Notes under the pieces: model-generated
What the model was told of the DNA's origin: nothing
The model's input: the letters and a program-made list of their open reading frames with translations, nothing else
Database searches by the model: none
Assembly: GCA_922989275.2 (NCBI GenBank)
Contig: OV277866.1
Location: 30,335,246-30,399,245 of the forward strand
DNA length: 64,000 nt
Reading direction: 5' to 3'
From: Gari tellinella
Taxonomy: Eukaryota > Mollusca > Bivalvia > Cardiida > Psammobiidae
Part shown: positions 10,154 through 21,972 of the stretch, piece by piece
Layout of the letters: the number at the start of each line of letters is the position of its first letter
Numbering within the stretch: the stretch's first letter is position 1
Position numbers and translations under genes: made by a program

Positions 10154-11472
10154 CAAGAGGGCCATGGCCCTTAATTCGCTCACCTGAGGTCATTGTGCCT
10201 TAGCTTAATAGGCAAGACAACATTTTAATATAGCTGTAAATGGAATTATCTTCCAGACAAAAAAAAACATGACAAATTGGAATAACTTAAAAAAATATTG
10301 TTGGCAGAGTTATGGCCCTTATCCATGACACTTCTTCTTATCAAGCTACATGTATTTCCATATGATTATTTATTGCGCACTCTGCTTTACTTTCAACCTG
10401 CTTTAAGTTATCATCTACTAAGATATAGATACTATTTCTTATATCTTACATGTTTATGATTGACTATATAAAGTGGAATTATTTTCTTTAGAGGAGGAAT
10501 AAATTAAAGGCGTAAAAAGGCATATGTATGGGGTAATGGGTTAACATCAGTAGAACTGGAGTTATCTCAAAGACAAGAAAATATGACACTGGGAAATATC
10601 TCAAAAATGACATTGACCTTTGTAGGACATGACCCAAGTTATAAAGTTTCTAACTTTAACAAAGTTATGGCTAAGATTAAAGTTGTGGACTGACAGACAA
10701 ACAAATGGACAAACAGACAAAAAAGCAGACAGACAAAAACAATATGCCCCCAACTGCAGGGCATACAAATATAGCAGACACCACCATATGCAACCTCATC
10801 AGCTGACCAGCTGACCTGAGTTCAGTTATGTAACTCTGCCAGTAGGAAATTTGGCTAGGGTCTAACTCTTATAATGCTGAATTGCTGTCTGCTATACATA
10901 TTTTGAATGTGAATTATGACCTAGATATTTAACCGACCAGAACCATTTGAACAAACTAGGTAAAGGACATTTAGAAGTGTCACCATGCCAAATATCAAAG
11001 CTCTGGCTGTATCAGTTTCAGTGGAGAAGACGTTTGAAATTTTCACTATATAACTCTATGTAAAACTGTGACCCCCGGGGTGGGGCCAATTTTGACCCCA
11101 GGGGCATAATTTGAACAAACTTGATAGAGGACCTGTAGATAATGTTATGTGCCAAATATCTAAGCTCTGGCCCTTGTAGTTTCAGACAAGAAGATTTTTT
11201 AAGATTTCCTTATTTTTTCACTTTGGTTGCCATAGCAACCAGAGTTCTATATTGTTTTCAATTCTTTGAACAAATTTGAAAGAGCTTGACCCAAGGAACA
11301 TTCCTGTAAAGTTTGGTTGAAATCTGTTCAGCCGTTTAGGAGAAGATGTCATTTGAAGCAATTGTTAACGACGACGGACGACGCACGACGCACGACGGAC
11401 GACGCACGACGACGGACGACGGACACAGGGCCATCCCAATAGCTCACCTTGAGCCTTTGGCTCAGGTGAGCT
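10154..11472 (+). mobile_element. Bivalve-type repeat element (GGGCCATGGCCC ... GCTCACCTTGAGC), about 1.3 kb
   Basis: It starts AAGAGGGCCATGGCCC and ends with a hairpin (AGCTCACCTTGAGCC / GGCTCAGGTGAGCT) preceded by a run of ACGACGGACG-type units. Internal text such as AAAGTTTGGTTGAAATCTGT is like repeats I recall from bivalve genomes, unchecked. It lacks any coding frame and sits inside an H1 copy. Confidence 0.75.
10370..10543 (+). mobile_element. Right half of a P1 element, innermost of a three-level nest
   Basis: GCGCACTCTGCTTTACTTTC through GGGGTAATGGGTTAAC matches the right half of P1. It lies within 10154-11472. Confidence 0.8.
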
Positions 11473-11590
11473 AAAAATAGAAAAATCGTAAATCTTAGGA
11501 GTTTTCCTGATCAACTTGTGGAAGCCCTGTATATAACAAAAGTGACACCACGTGCTGCGTGACTAGGGCAACACCGTCCTGTCAATTGTT

Positions 11591-11802
11591 TAGCTTGTAA
11601 CTCCTTCATTGACATGACGTCATCAATTTAAAACAATTTTTCTGGGTTTATTTCTCATCATTCATATTTAGATTTTAACTATTTTGACTTAAGAAATATG
11701 GAAGTTGGGATCCTGGTCAGTCGTCGCGTTACGTGGCGTCTGATCAGGATACAAAATGTTCGCAGATAACTATTGTACTCAGGTAAAGGCAGACGAATGG
11801 GG
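11591..11802 (+). mobile_element. P3-like element
   Basis: ACTCCTTCATTGACATGACG start and GCAGACGAATGGGG-TTAA end, with a worn core (GTCGTCGCGTTACGTGGCGT). Confidence 0.7.
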
Positions 11803-12172
11803 TTAATGGATGTGGGTTAGTACAAGCTTCGTTCAATCAGTCATTTGATTTATTGACGTATGGGTCACACTGTGTGTCACTCATCTTTATGTTTCCTTCT
11901 GTCAAAATGTCCAATATGTAAAATTGAGAATTCAGCAGAGGACACCTTTAAGTAGACGATATTGCAGCAGTGAAAGCTTTAGACACAATTGTCTTGTTTG
12001 GAGAACAGCGATAAGCATTGTTGTTAGGAAGGAATCGTTATTAGTTTAGTTTAAACATATTTTATTGCCATATATATTTGTACAACCATATTGCACAGGT
12101 TCATAAGCAAGTTTAACAAAATTCAAATATGAGATTTTTTTCATAATTAATTCAACTTGATAAATAACTTCG

Positions 12173-12298
12173 ATATGATAAATGTAATATGCCTTTGTGA
12201 TATATCGTTGGAAAGGGCAATTCCTCACCTACACGATTGTAGGTGAGGAATTGCCCCTTCCAACGATATATCACAAATGCATATTACACTTATCATAT
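12173..12298. repeat. 126-bp palindrome at the left arm of the 6.5 kb element
   Basis: Two arms of about 60 bases meet at CCTACACGATTGTAGG with few mismatches. Its arm sequence is also present as the right terminal arm (18581-18645) and once more at 19153-19213. Confidence 0.85.
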
Positions 12299-13029
12299 AG
12301 ATGACATTACTCAATAAATCACATTACTAATCTAAATGACCCCTTCTCAAGGGCACTAGAAGTATTTTAAAAGTCAAATTTCTAAAGTTTTTTTTTTATT
12401 TTGGTAATGAAAAATGTTTTCGAACGCCATGAAAATTGTTTTCTAAATCCTTATAGGCTGCTGGCCAATAATGTGAACCCTCCCCCCATAGGGGGACTTT
12501 TGGTCACTATGTTTTTCTGAAAGCCCAGGGTCTGTAGGTTCAAATCCTATTTTCTGCACTTTGAACGTTGGGGCTTTAGTCTAAAATTTGACTTTGAAGA
12601 TTACCTCCCCTTGCATAAATGGAGAAATACGTAATTGTGTGTGTAGTTGTTTCACTCATATAATTTTTTTATTAAACTTGTATATCTAACACAAAATGAT
12701 TCATTTATGCAACATAACTAACTGAAAGCAAAAAATGCAAAAACATTTGGACATAACTCAAATTTTATTCAAATTAGCTCCCCTTAAAAGTACAGAATGC
12801 AATTTTTTATACAAAAACAAGTCACTTTTCCATTTAAAAATGTTGAATACATATCATAGAAACAAGATCTAATCACGAAACCTTCTTTACATGAAAGCCT
12901 TATATGTCCACAAACTAAATATATAACCTTTGGGTTATACAGCACAGTCTTTGTGTGTAATTGAACAAAAATATTACCTCCCTTTTTAAATTCCTGTCAT
13001 ATTGTTATAGTAGAGGGCATTTAAAAAAA
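12299..13029. other. Inner part of left arm, no gene
   Basis: AT-rich. It contains the inner inverted-arm segment 12476-12620, which has a tRNA T-arm-like string (GTAGGTTCAAATCCTAT) near 12532-12548. No ORF of note. Confidence 0.5.
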
Positions 13030-13990
13030 TTTGGGGGAAAAAATGCACAGAAATGATTTTTGTGTTTTCATATGCCCCAGTATGTACCGAATAACAGAAA
13101 AAAATTCTAGGAAAATCAAATGATGCGAAATCCGATTTTTTGGGGTAAAATGGTTGAATTGATAAATGAAAATGATAATGTTTGGAATTTCCATACTGTG
13201 ACCCTGGGTATTAACATAAAGGCTCCAAATTTACAAATTAGACTGCCAGTTATATCCACTGTGGAATAGTACTAATTAGGATAAATAAAATTTTCAATAA
13301 ATGGTTCTTTTTGGGTGAAAATCATGAAAATATTAAACAAAAACCCAAATTTGGAGATTTTAGTAGAGATTCCCTGACGTCAAACATCCAAATAAAGGAA
13401 AAGATGCATAGAAATGGTTTTTGTGTTTTCATATTATGGTAGAGCATGTACCAAATAACAGAATAAAAATCTAGGAAAATCAAATCATGTGAAATATGTT
13501 TTTTGAGGCAAAACTATTGAAATAATAAATGAAAACGCCAATTTTAGGGATTTCAGTACTGTGTCGTTGGTTATCAATTTAAAAGCTCCAAATTTACAGG
13601 CTATATACTTATACATCTCTATTGTGAAATAGTACTGTTAAGGATAACTTAAACATTAAAAAATGTATTTTGGGGTAAAATTGTTGAAAAAATAAATGAA
13701 AACGTGAATTTTTTGGATTTCCCTACTGTGAACGTGGATATTAATATAAATACACCAAATATGCAGGTTAGACAAACAATCGTTTTAACTGTGTAATGGT
13801 TCTAGTAAAGATAAATAAAACTTTCAAAAAACTGATTTTTGGGGTTAAATTGTCAAAATATTAAACCAAAATCACCCATTTTTTGGATTTTCGTAGACAA
13901 TCCCTGCCATCAAAATCAAAATTGATTTATGTGTTATCATATGCTTTAATATGTATTAAATAATAGAACAATAATCCTTTGTTGCCAATT
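13030..13990. repeat. Degenerate tandem array, unit about 165-195 bp
   Basis: The string TTTTGGGGTAAAAT or close variants, followed by ATAAATGAAAA-like sequence, recurs near 13137, 13306, 13500, 13666 and 13828. Flanking text such as CTCCAAATTTACA also recurs. About five worn units are present inside the left arm of the 6.5 kb element. Confidence 0.7.
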
Positions 13991-14113
13991 ACATGTTATT
14001 TTACAACATTATCAAGTGAAAAGCATTCAATTTGATGGTTGCTTTAAATAAAAAAAAAATGATGGGAGTAAGATAATTGCCTCCCTTTCAAACAAAACAA
14101 GAAGAATAAAAAT

Positions 14114-17100
14114 TAGAGGAGATCCACCAACGGATACAGTGTTAGAAAGGTTATACATGTATAGAGGTGGTGATGTATCCGTTGGTGGACCGCCTTTAGA
14201 CAACATTTTAGCACTGTATTAGTTGGTGGACGGCCTTTAAATAAATGTTGGCACTATATCAGTTGGGGGACGCTTCTAGATAACCTTTCTAGCACTGTAT
14301 CCGTTGGTGGACAGCCTGTAGATAACATTTTAGCACTGAATCCGTTGATGGGCCGCCTTTAAATAAAGTTTAAGCACTGTATCCTTTGGTGGATGACCTC
14401 TAGAAATGGTTTCTAGCACTATATCCATTGGTGGATGTCCTCTAGATAATGTTTCTAGCACTGTATCCGTTAGTGGACCTCCTATAGATAACGTTTCTAG
14501 CACTATATCTGTTGGTGGGCAACCTCTAGAAAAGGTTTCTAGCACTGTATCCATTGGTGGGCAACCTCTAGGAAAGGTTTCAAGCACTAAATCCATTGGT
14601 GGACGTCCTCTAGAGAAGGTTTCTAGCACTGTATATGTTGGTGAATGGCTGTAGATAACGTTCCTAGCACTGTATCTGTTGGTGTACCGCCAGTATATAC
14701 CATTTCCAGCACTGTTCCCGTTGGTGGATTGACTCTAGATAACGTTTAAAAAACTTTATCCATTGGTGAACCGCCTCTACAAAAGGTAGCACTATATCCG
14801 CTGGTGGACTGCCTTTAGATAACGTTGTACATAGCACTGTATCCGTTTATGGACCGCCTGAAAATAACGTTTCTAGCACTGTTTCCGTTAGTTGACCGAC
14901 TTTAGATACCGTTTAAAGCACTGTTTCCGTTGATGAACCGTCTGTAGATAACGTTTTAAGCACTGTATCCGTTGGTGGACCGCCTCTAAAAAATATTTCT
15001 AGCACTGTATCCGTTGATGGAAGGCCTCTAGAAAAGGTTTCTGACACTGTATCCATAGGAAGAAGTCCTCTAGATAACGTTTCTAGCACTGTATTCGTTG
15101 GTTGACCTCCGGTAGATAACATTTCTCTGTTGGTGGACCTCCTGTAGATAACGTTTTTAGCACTGTATCCGTTGGTGTACTTCCTGTAGATAACGTTTTA
15201 GCACTGTATCCGTTGGTGGACCTCCTGTAGATAACATTTCTAGCACTGTATCCCTTGGTGGACCCCCTGTCGATAACATTTCTAGCACTGTATCCGCTGG
15301 TGGACCGCCTGTAGATAACGTTTCCAGTACTGTATCCGTTGGTAGACCGCCTTTAGAAAACGTTTAAAGAACTGTATCCGTTGGTGGACCGCCTCTACAT
15401 TTGGTTTTAGCACTGCATCCGCTGGTAGACCGCCTGTTGATAACGTTTGTAGCACTGTATCAGTTGGTGGACCTCCTCTTGATAACGTTTCTAGCAATGT
15501 ATCCGTTGATGGACTGCCTCTAGAAAACGTTTCTAGCACTGTATCCGTTGGTGGACTGCCTCTAGATAACCTTTTTAGCACTGTATCCGTTGGAGGACTA
15601 CCTCTATATAACTTTAGTAGCACTGTATCCGTTTGGTGGTATGCCTCTATATAACGTTTAAAGCACTGTATCCGCTGGTGGACCTCATCTAGATAATTTT
15701 TAAGCACTGTATCTGTTGGTGGACCGCCTGTAGATAATGTTTCTAGCACTAAATTGGTTGGAAGACCTCTTCTAGATAACGTTTCTTGCAATGTATCCGT
15801 TTGTGGACTGCATCTAGAAAACGTTTCTAGCACTGTATCCGTTGGTGGACTATCTCTAGATAACCTTTTTAGCACTGTACCCGTTGGTGAACCACCTAGA
15901 TAACTTTAGTAGCACTGTATCCGTTGGTTGAATGCCTCTATATAACATTTAAAGCACTGTATCCGCTGATGGACCTCCTCTTGATAATGTTTCTAGAAAT
16001 GTATCTGTTGGGGGACCGCCTATATGTAACGTTTCTAGCACTGTATCCGTTAGTGAACTGCCTCTAGATAACTTTTTAGCACTGTATCCGTTTGTGGACC
16101 GCCTCTACAAAAGGTTTCAAGCACTGTGTCGGTTTATGAACCGTCTCTTGTAAAGGTTCTAGCACTGAATCCGTTGGTGGAACGCCTCTTTGTTGATTTT
16201 TAGCGCTGTATCGGTTGGTGGACCGCCTCTAGATAACGTTTAAAGCACTGTATCTGTTGGTGGATCGCTTCTAGATAACTTTTTAGCGCTGTATCTATTG
16301 GTGGACCGCTGTATCTGTTGGTGGATCGCTTCTAGCTAACATTTTAGCGCCGTATCTGTTGGTGGACCGCCTGTAGATAACGTTTAAAGCACTGTATATG
16401 ATGGTTGACCGCCACTACATAACCTTTTAGCACTGTACCTGTTGGTGGACCGCCTGTAGATAATGTTTAAAGCACTGTATATATTTGTGGACCGCCTCTG
16501 GATAACTTTTTTAGCACTATATCCGTTGATGAACCGCCTCTAGATAAGCTTTTTAGAACTGTATCCATAGGTGGACCGCCTTTAGATAACGTTTTAGCCA
16601 TGTATAATTATGTTAGTGGAACGTCTCTAGAAAGGGTATCTAGCATTGTATCCGTTGATGGACCACCTCAAGATATTGTTTATAGCAGTGTATCCGTTGG
16701 TGAACAGTCTGTCGATACCTTTTCTAGTAGTGTATCCATTCATGGACCGCATCTATATAATGTTTCTAGTACTGTATTCGTTGGTGGACCGCCTCTATAT
16801 AACCTATATAGCACTGTATCTGTTTGAGGACCGCCTCTACAAAAGGTTTGTAGCACTGTTCCCGTTGGTGGCCCGAATCTAGAAAAGGGATTTAGCACTG
16901 TATCCGTGGGTTTCCCTCCTCTAGATAACGTTTGTCGTACTGTATCCGTTGGTGTACCGCCAGTATATGCCGTTTCCAGCATTGTATCCGTTGGTGGACT
17001 GCCTCTAGAGAACTATTATAGCACTGTGTCCGTTGGTGGACTGCCTCTAGATAACTAATATAGCACTGTATCCATTGATGCACCGCCTCTACAAAAGGGT

Positions 17101-17165
17101 TGTAGCACTGTATGGGTCCGTGGGCCGCCTCTAGAAAAGGTTTGTAGCACTGTATCCGTGTACTA
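14114..17165. repeat. 42-bp minisatellite, about 72 units
   Basis: Tandem copies of a unit starting GTTTCTAGCACTGTATCCGT and ending TCTAGATAAC, period 42. Because 42 is divisible by three, long open frames appear on both strands (VSSTVSVGGPPLDN on plus, VLETLSRGGPPTDT on minus), broken by stops between diverged units. I see no start, splice site or codon constraint, so I treat it as non-coding. At the left edge (14114-14155) one unit is inverted. Confidence 0.92.
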
Positions 17166-18180
17166 TCCATTTCCATGATCCATGATTTCTACGTAATTCT
17201 CCGAATCTTATTTCTTACAGTTATTAACTGTATTCAAGTCTTTGTCGGTAGTTTTGTTATTTCATGATTTAAGACAATATTTTCCGCGAAAATATAAATA
17301 AATGTATGCTAGAAAACATCCTCACTATACCCAGTTGAATATTTTATCATAATTTAAAGAAAAACTAGGTTTTCAAAGAAGCTTTAAATGTAATAAAACT
17401 ATGAATTAACTAGTTTTTATTGTATTTGATATATTCAAGGGGAGATAATTCAGTAAAAAGTAAGAAAACACTCGTTTCGATCGATTGTTGGGATAGATAT
17501 TATGTCTCCATAAAAACAATGGTGATATCAGTGAAGAACAGCTATTTTGTGACTAAAACAAGTCATCATTACATTATCTATCAGAATTTAATTTTCACAA
17601 AGGGGAGGTAATTTCAATTTGCTCTGACAAGGTAAAGCCCCAACGTACAAAGTGCAGAAAAAACAGAATGTACTCGGAAGACCATGATGTTTCAGAAAAG
17701 TATGGTGTTCAAAAGTCCCCACATGGGGGAGGGGGGTGTTCAGTAGCTCGAAGTCTATTATACATTGTATCCATATTTTGATTTTAAAACCTGAACAACT
17801 ACTTCAATAGTTTCAATGATAGCCTTGTTTGATATAACAAAGTGTGTACTAGTTTTCAACAAATACTCTTCAACATAACAAGTGGGTGATATTTCATGAT
17901 ATTTCAGTACCAGCTAAATATTAGCTTTTTTCTGGTTATTTTGTGAAATAATAACATTTAAAACTGCGTAGTATGTGCATAATTGTCAGATTTTTATTTG
18001 ACAGACAGTTTAAAAAAAAGTCATTGCAACTGTTAAAAAAAAACCAACAACGTTATTATAATTTTAGTATTAAAATGTGTTCGAAAAATTACCTCCAAAA
18101 TACACAAAAACGGTCCAGTGCTATGTACTTGTGATTATTTAGGTTTGTGTTGTGACTTATCTATACAAAAAATTGCTGTG
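17166..18180. other. Right arm of the 6.5 kb element, no gene
   Basis: AT-rich sequence with the inverted counterpart of the left inner arm at 17595-17745. No gene recognised. Confidence 0.5.
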
Positions 18181-18182
18181 AG

Positions 18183-18257
18183 GGGTACTATCAGCTGAGA
18201 TAATGACACAGAATATTGAATAAGTGTTGAGGTTGTTGGTTCGAATCTCACTGTAGG
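18183..18257 (+). pseudogene. tRNA-like sequence in the right arm of the 6.5 kb element
   Basis: ATCAGCTGAGATAATGACAC resembles an A-box and GTTGGTTCGAATCTCAC a B-box at tRNA-like spacing. The stems are weak. Confidence 0.4.
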
Positions 18258-18402
18258 CACTAGGCAAACACTTTTTTCTTGATTTTTCTTAAGTTTTATA
18301 TTTTGTATAGGTGTTTTAGAGTTTTGATACATTTTTTTTCTTTTATTTATTGGATTGGGCGTAAACGATTTTACAAAAAAAGAAAAAAAAGAAAATAAAT
18401 GG

Positions 18403-18475
18403 CTATCAGCGAGATTTGAACTCAGGACTTTCATACATAAACCTCTCGGCCACGTTAACTATATTGATGAGTTCT
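18403..18475 (-). pseudogene. tRNA-Ser/Leu-like sequence
   Basis: On the minus strand, CGTGGCCGAGAGGTTTA and GAGTTCAAATCTCGC resemble tRNA-Ser A- and B-boxes. It faces the tRNA-like sequence at 18183-18257. Confidence 0.45.
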
Positions 18476-18972
18476 TGGCCTGAAATATTATAACACTGAA
18501 TAAGGCCAAAATAACAGGCATGTTTGTTTGCATTTTAAGTAGGTTATGTTGATGTGCCATACGATCTAAAACGGACTGTACCATTGTGTAGGCGAATAAT
18601 TGCTCTTTCGAATGATATATACACATGCATTTTACACTTACTAAGTTGAAGTTATTGATGCATATCAGGGGTTCTTTTATTGAGTTGCCTTTCTAATTTA
18701 TCTGCGTTAATTTAGGTTTTACTTTAGTAATATTCTTATGAATTGTTCTGATACTCTGCTGTGTTAAATTGTGTACACGGTCTAGTTATTCTGAAACTAA
18801 CAAATTTTGAGCTTAACAGACACTACAACTATATTTCTGTGATACTTTTGATTTAAAAAAAAATTGAATTCAAGCGCACCATTTCAAGTTCTGAGGATGC
18901 CCAAAGACTTATTAGGCAAACAGTAGGAATAGTAGGAGTTTTTGGTAGAAAAGTAAGAAAGAGTAGGAACGG

Positions 18973-19042
18973 TTGAATCTGACCAATCAAATGCTTGAGA
19001 ACACACTCAGACTCAGCTCAAACGCTTTATAACCTTGGACTC
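18973..19042. mobile_element. F1 half element
   Basis: Only the right arm is present: CTGACCAATCAAATGCTTGAG to TTTATAACCTTGGA. Confidence 0.75.
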
Positions 19043-19216
19043 TGAATCTGGAACACCAGTCATCTTAGTTTATGGACGCAAGCCGCATCACGTATTCAGG
19101 AATTGGACATCGTTGGCATTCCAAATCACTCGTGATCGTATCGTGCATTATACCATCGTGTAGGCAACGACTTGCTCTTTTAAATGATCTATCACACATG
19201 CATTTTGCACTTACTA

Positions 19217-19408
19217 TAAGTAAACCTTCTCTATTACGACCACGTCTAACTAATTGTATTAAAGACAAGTGACAGCTAAAAGCAAGGTGACCGTTAAACA
19301 GAAAGCTGCCATAGGATCTTTCTGTTTTACAGTCACCTTTCTTTAAGCAGTCACTTGTCGTAAACACTTGTTTAATAAAAACAATTTTATGGTCGTACTA
19401 GAGAGGTT
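19217..19408 (+). mobile_element. M1 element
   Basis: AGTAAACCTTCTCTATTACG and TCGTACTAGAGAGGTT ends around a GCAAGGTGACCG / AGTCACCTTTCTTTAAGC hairpin core. Confidence 0.85.
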
Positions 19409-19484
19409 AAGATTACCGTAATTTAGTTATTGATCAAGTATCATTAGTTGAAGCACCTTCGTACGTTCCTATGATTGAGATTAG

Positions 19485-19699
19485 CCCTTTCAACCCTAGA
19501 TTTCTGATTACATATGCAAACAGTGTAGACCCTGATCAGAGGGCTCCTAGAGGAGCCCTCTGATCAGGGTCTGCACTGTTTGATATTTTCATTGGTTTTT
19601 ATTGTCATATAAAAAAAACAATAGGCTGATTGAAAGTGTCTGTACTAGTAGTCCAAAAGGATGATGAATACCCACAAGAGATATTTAGGGTTGAAAGGG
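19485..19699 (+). mobile_element. CCC-ended hairpin element (CCCTTTCAACCCTA)
   Basis: CCCTTTCAACCCTA and TAGGGTTGAAAGGG ends flanked by TTAG and TAAG, possibly worn TTAA. The core is a near-perfect palindrome, GTGTAGACCCTGATCAGAGG with CTCCTAGAGGAG at its centre. Confidence 0.82.
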
Positions 19700-20193
19700 T
19701 AAGAGTGAGTAGTTCCTCCTTTATGTCTTCACAAACTCAAATGTTGAGACTACTTATTAAAATAGTATCTCAAGTCTTTGAAACCTGGTCACGCAATTTG
19801 CTTCATTTACAACCAGTGTAGTCTTGAAGAATACACGTGTCCTATGCAAGCAGTGATTATCCAGATCAGAACGCTTTCCTCCCTGTAATTCAAAATGGAC
19901 CAGTTTAAATTCCATATTTTAATATTGTCCGGTTTTAACTGTTCAAGATTGCTTCTTGACAACGTATCACACTATGACCAACAATGTAGACCCGGTTTTA
20001 AGTTTGCATAGGACAATACTTTGTGCAGGTCCCCTTACCTGTACACTGCAAAGGACGCGTGTATGCGTTCCTAGAGGGTTGACAGTTTCGATCCAGATGC
20101 GACGCCAAGTTATTTGACGACTGTAGCGTGTTCAATTACAACTGTTGGCTGTTTAGGTTAGCAGTTTGTGCCCCGTGTACAGCGTGCGGAGTA

Positions 20194-20420
20194 CAGTAGA
20201 GAAAACATTTTCTGTCCAAATAGCAGCGTTTACGCTTAATCTATTATTTTCATTGCAAACAGTTTTGGAGCCAGATCAGACGCTGGGTAACCCTGCATCT
20301 GATCAGGCTTCAAACTGTTTGTCACTCAGATTAAAACTGGTAGTATGGATTGTCAAAAGATTGTCATTTTCTATATTCATTGCAATGCGTTTTAACGAAA
20401 GAATAACGTTTTCTCCACTG
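20194..20420 (+). mobile_element. M2 element, TA duplication
   Basis: The ends CAGTAGAGAAAAC and GTTTTCTCCACTG are flanked by TA, with the central GGAGCCAGATCAGACG palindrome. Confidence 0.9.
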
Positions 20421-20584
20421 TATTTCAGACCGGTAGCCAACTCGCAATCGATGGCCATCGATTTATTCACGGAACGCATCACAGGTCTGGATCATGTTTG
20501 CAATGGTCAGTGAATCTAATCTTAGCAGCCAAGGGGTTAATTTCACCTAGATCCAAACAGGTTGGACAAATCAAACACAGTGCA

Positions 20585-20752
20585 GACTTTTTGACAATGA
20601 GAATTCTTGTTTTAATCCGAATGGTAAACAGTTTGGAGCCTGGCCAGACTCTGGGTAACCCGATGCCTGCTCTGGATCCAAACTGTTTGCAATGGAAACA
20701 ATAGTTTTAGCGTAAACGCGTTTATTGGGAAAGAATAACGTCTTCTCAACTG
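20585..20752 (-). mobile_element. M2 element, truncated at the left
   Basis: The palindrome, GCGTAAACGCG and the right end TTCTCAACTG-TA match M2. The left third is degenerate or missing. Confidence 0.75.
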
Positions 20753-21088
20753 TATATTTACTGTCGAGATTGGCTGAAAAATGCTTTGAACATTTTCTGC
20801 AAGACTGGGACTGAGCATAAACATCCAATCAAATCACAGTTTCTATCGGATATAAAATCATAAAATCCAAAATACATTTTTTTTCAATATATTTATTACT
20901 TTATTACTTCACCAAATCATGTTACAGTCTTGTTTTTTTAATCAACATAATTACTATGTAAGCATATTTAACAGGAGGAACGGAAAAGCACATTGAAATG
21001 ACTATATACAGTGTTGATGGCATTCATAGGTATGATTTTTTATTTTTTTCAGTCAAGCAGAGCTATAAATAACATGACTCATCCTTAA

Positions 21089-21333
21089 CCTTTTACCTGA
21101 TAGCATTGTTTCTAGTATTGAAGATATGTGACTACTTAAAGCAGGTTGAAAGTAAAGCAGAATGCGCCCTAAGGCGCATTCTGCTTTACTTTCAGCCTGC
21201 TTTAAGCTATTAACTGCTAGAATAAGGAAAGTATTAAATATGACACATATTCACTACGGTATAATTTGGAACTATTTTCTTCAGTGGATGAATAAAATGA
21301 TTGTGCTAAAAGTCGCTTCTATAAGGGAAAGGG
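21089..21333 (+). mobile_element. P1 element, TTAA duplication
   Basis: CCTTTTACCTGATAG and AAGGGAAAGG ends between TTAA. The core is GCAGAATGCGCCCTAAGGCG, with the right arm matching. Confidence 0.9.
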
Positions 21334-21766
21334 TTAAAATGTTAATGTATTCAGTTTACAGTGAAATCAAGTCCATTTGTGACTGTTTAGGACTGTATTC
21401 TGTAATATATTGCAAATTGACAAACAGAGCAGAACCTGATCAGAGGGCTATCTCTGATTAGGGCCTACACTGTTTGCACAGACTAATATTGTACAATTTC
21501 TAAACGACAAGCATACTCGTCGCTAGGGTTTAACGTGTCAACTTTCGAACTTAAGTTAAGTACAATCTAGACCTATAAATGGATACCGTTGACCATATAC
21601 ATGTATGTATATGCAATAGTATGCACCTCTAGATATTTTGCTAAAAGTAAGATTCTTGGAACTTGAATACATGCTAGACTCGATTTGATTTGATTAACTG
21701 TCGCTAAATAGTTTGACTTTTCTAAGTATTTATAATCATCAAAACATCAACCATTTAGTCTGTTAA

Positions 21767-21972
21767 CCCTTAGCCTGCCACTCACGACTATAGCTCCATA
21801 TGCAAACAGCTTGGATTCGGATGAGACGCCGAGTAACTCGGCGTCTCATCCGAATCCAAGCTGTTTGACACTCGGACAACATTTTCAGCAATTTTTAGCA
21901 ACTTTGAAGCACTTTGAAACTTGAAGCAGACGAGAAATATAGCAGACGACAATTTATTTGGCGGGCTAAGGG
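21767..21972 (+). mobile_element. P2 element (CCCTTAGCCTGCC), TTAA duplication
   Basis: 206 bp between TTAA copies, ends CCCTTAGCCTGCCA / TGGCGGGCTAAGGG, and a perfect core GGATTCGGATGAGACGCCG and complement. It is nearly identical to 28391-28596. Confidence 0.95.

Larger units (their letters stand above)
10027..11529 (+). mobile_element. H1 element split by a larger insertion
   Basis: The left part (TCCTAAATCTTCGG, core, ATCGCGCTTGAAA) and right part (AAATCTTAGGA ... GAAGCCCTG) join to one H1 copy once 10154-11475 is removed. The extreme left end is missing. Confidence 0.8.
12140..18665. mobile_element. Putative 6.5 kb element with inverted arms around the minisatellite
   Basis: The segment near 12145-12240 (AATAACTTC ... 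CCTACACGATTG) reappears inverted at 18578-18660. An inner pair, 12476-12620 and 17595-17745, also matches in inverted orientation with shared strings such as TTTCTGCACTTTG and CGTTGGGGCTTTA. Nested inverted arms around a tandem array resemble fold-back-type transposons. No transposase was seen and exact ends and target duplication were not resolved. Confidence 0.6.

Noticed and set aside
15282..15875. 197-codon minus-strand open frame
   Set aside because: It is the 42-bp minisatellite read in frame, with no start context, splice sites or domain.
14114..17165. CRISPR-like array
   Set aside because: The units are contiguous with no unique spacers.
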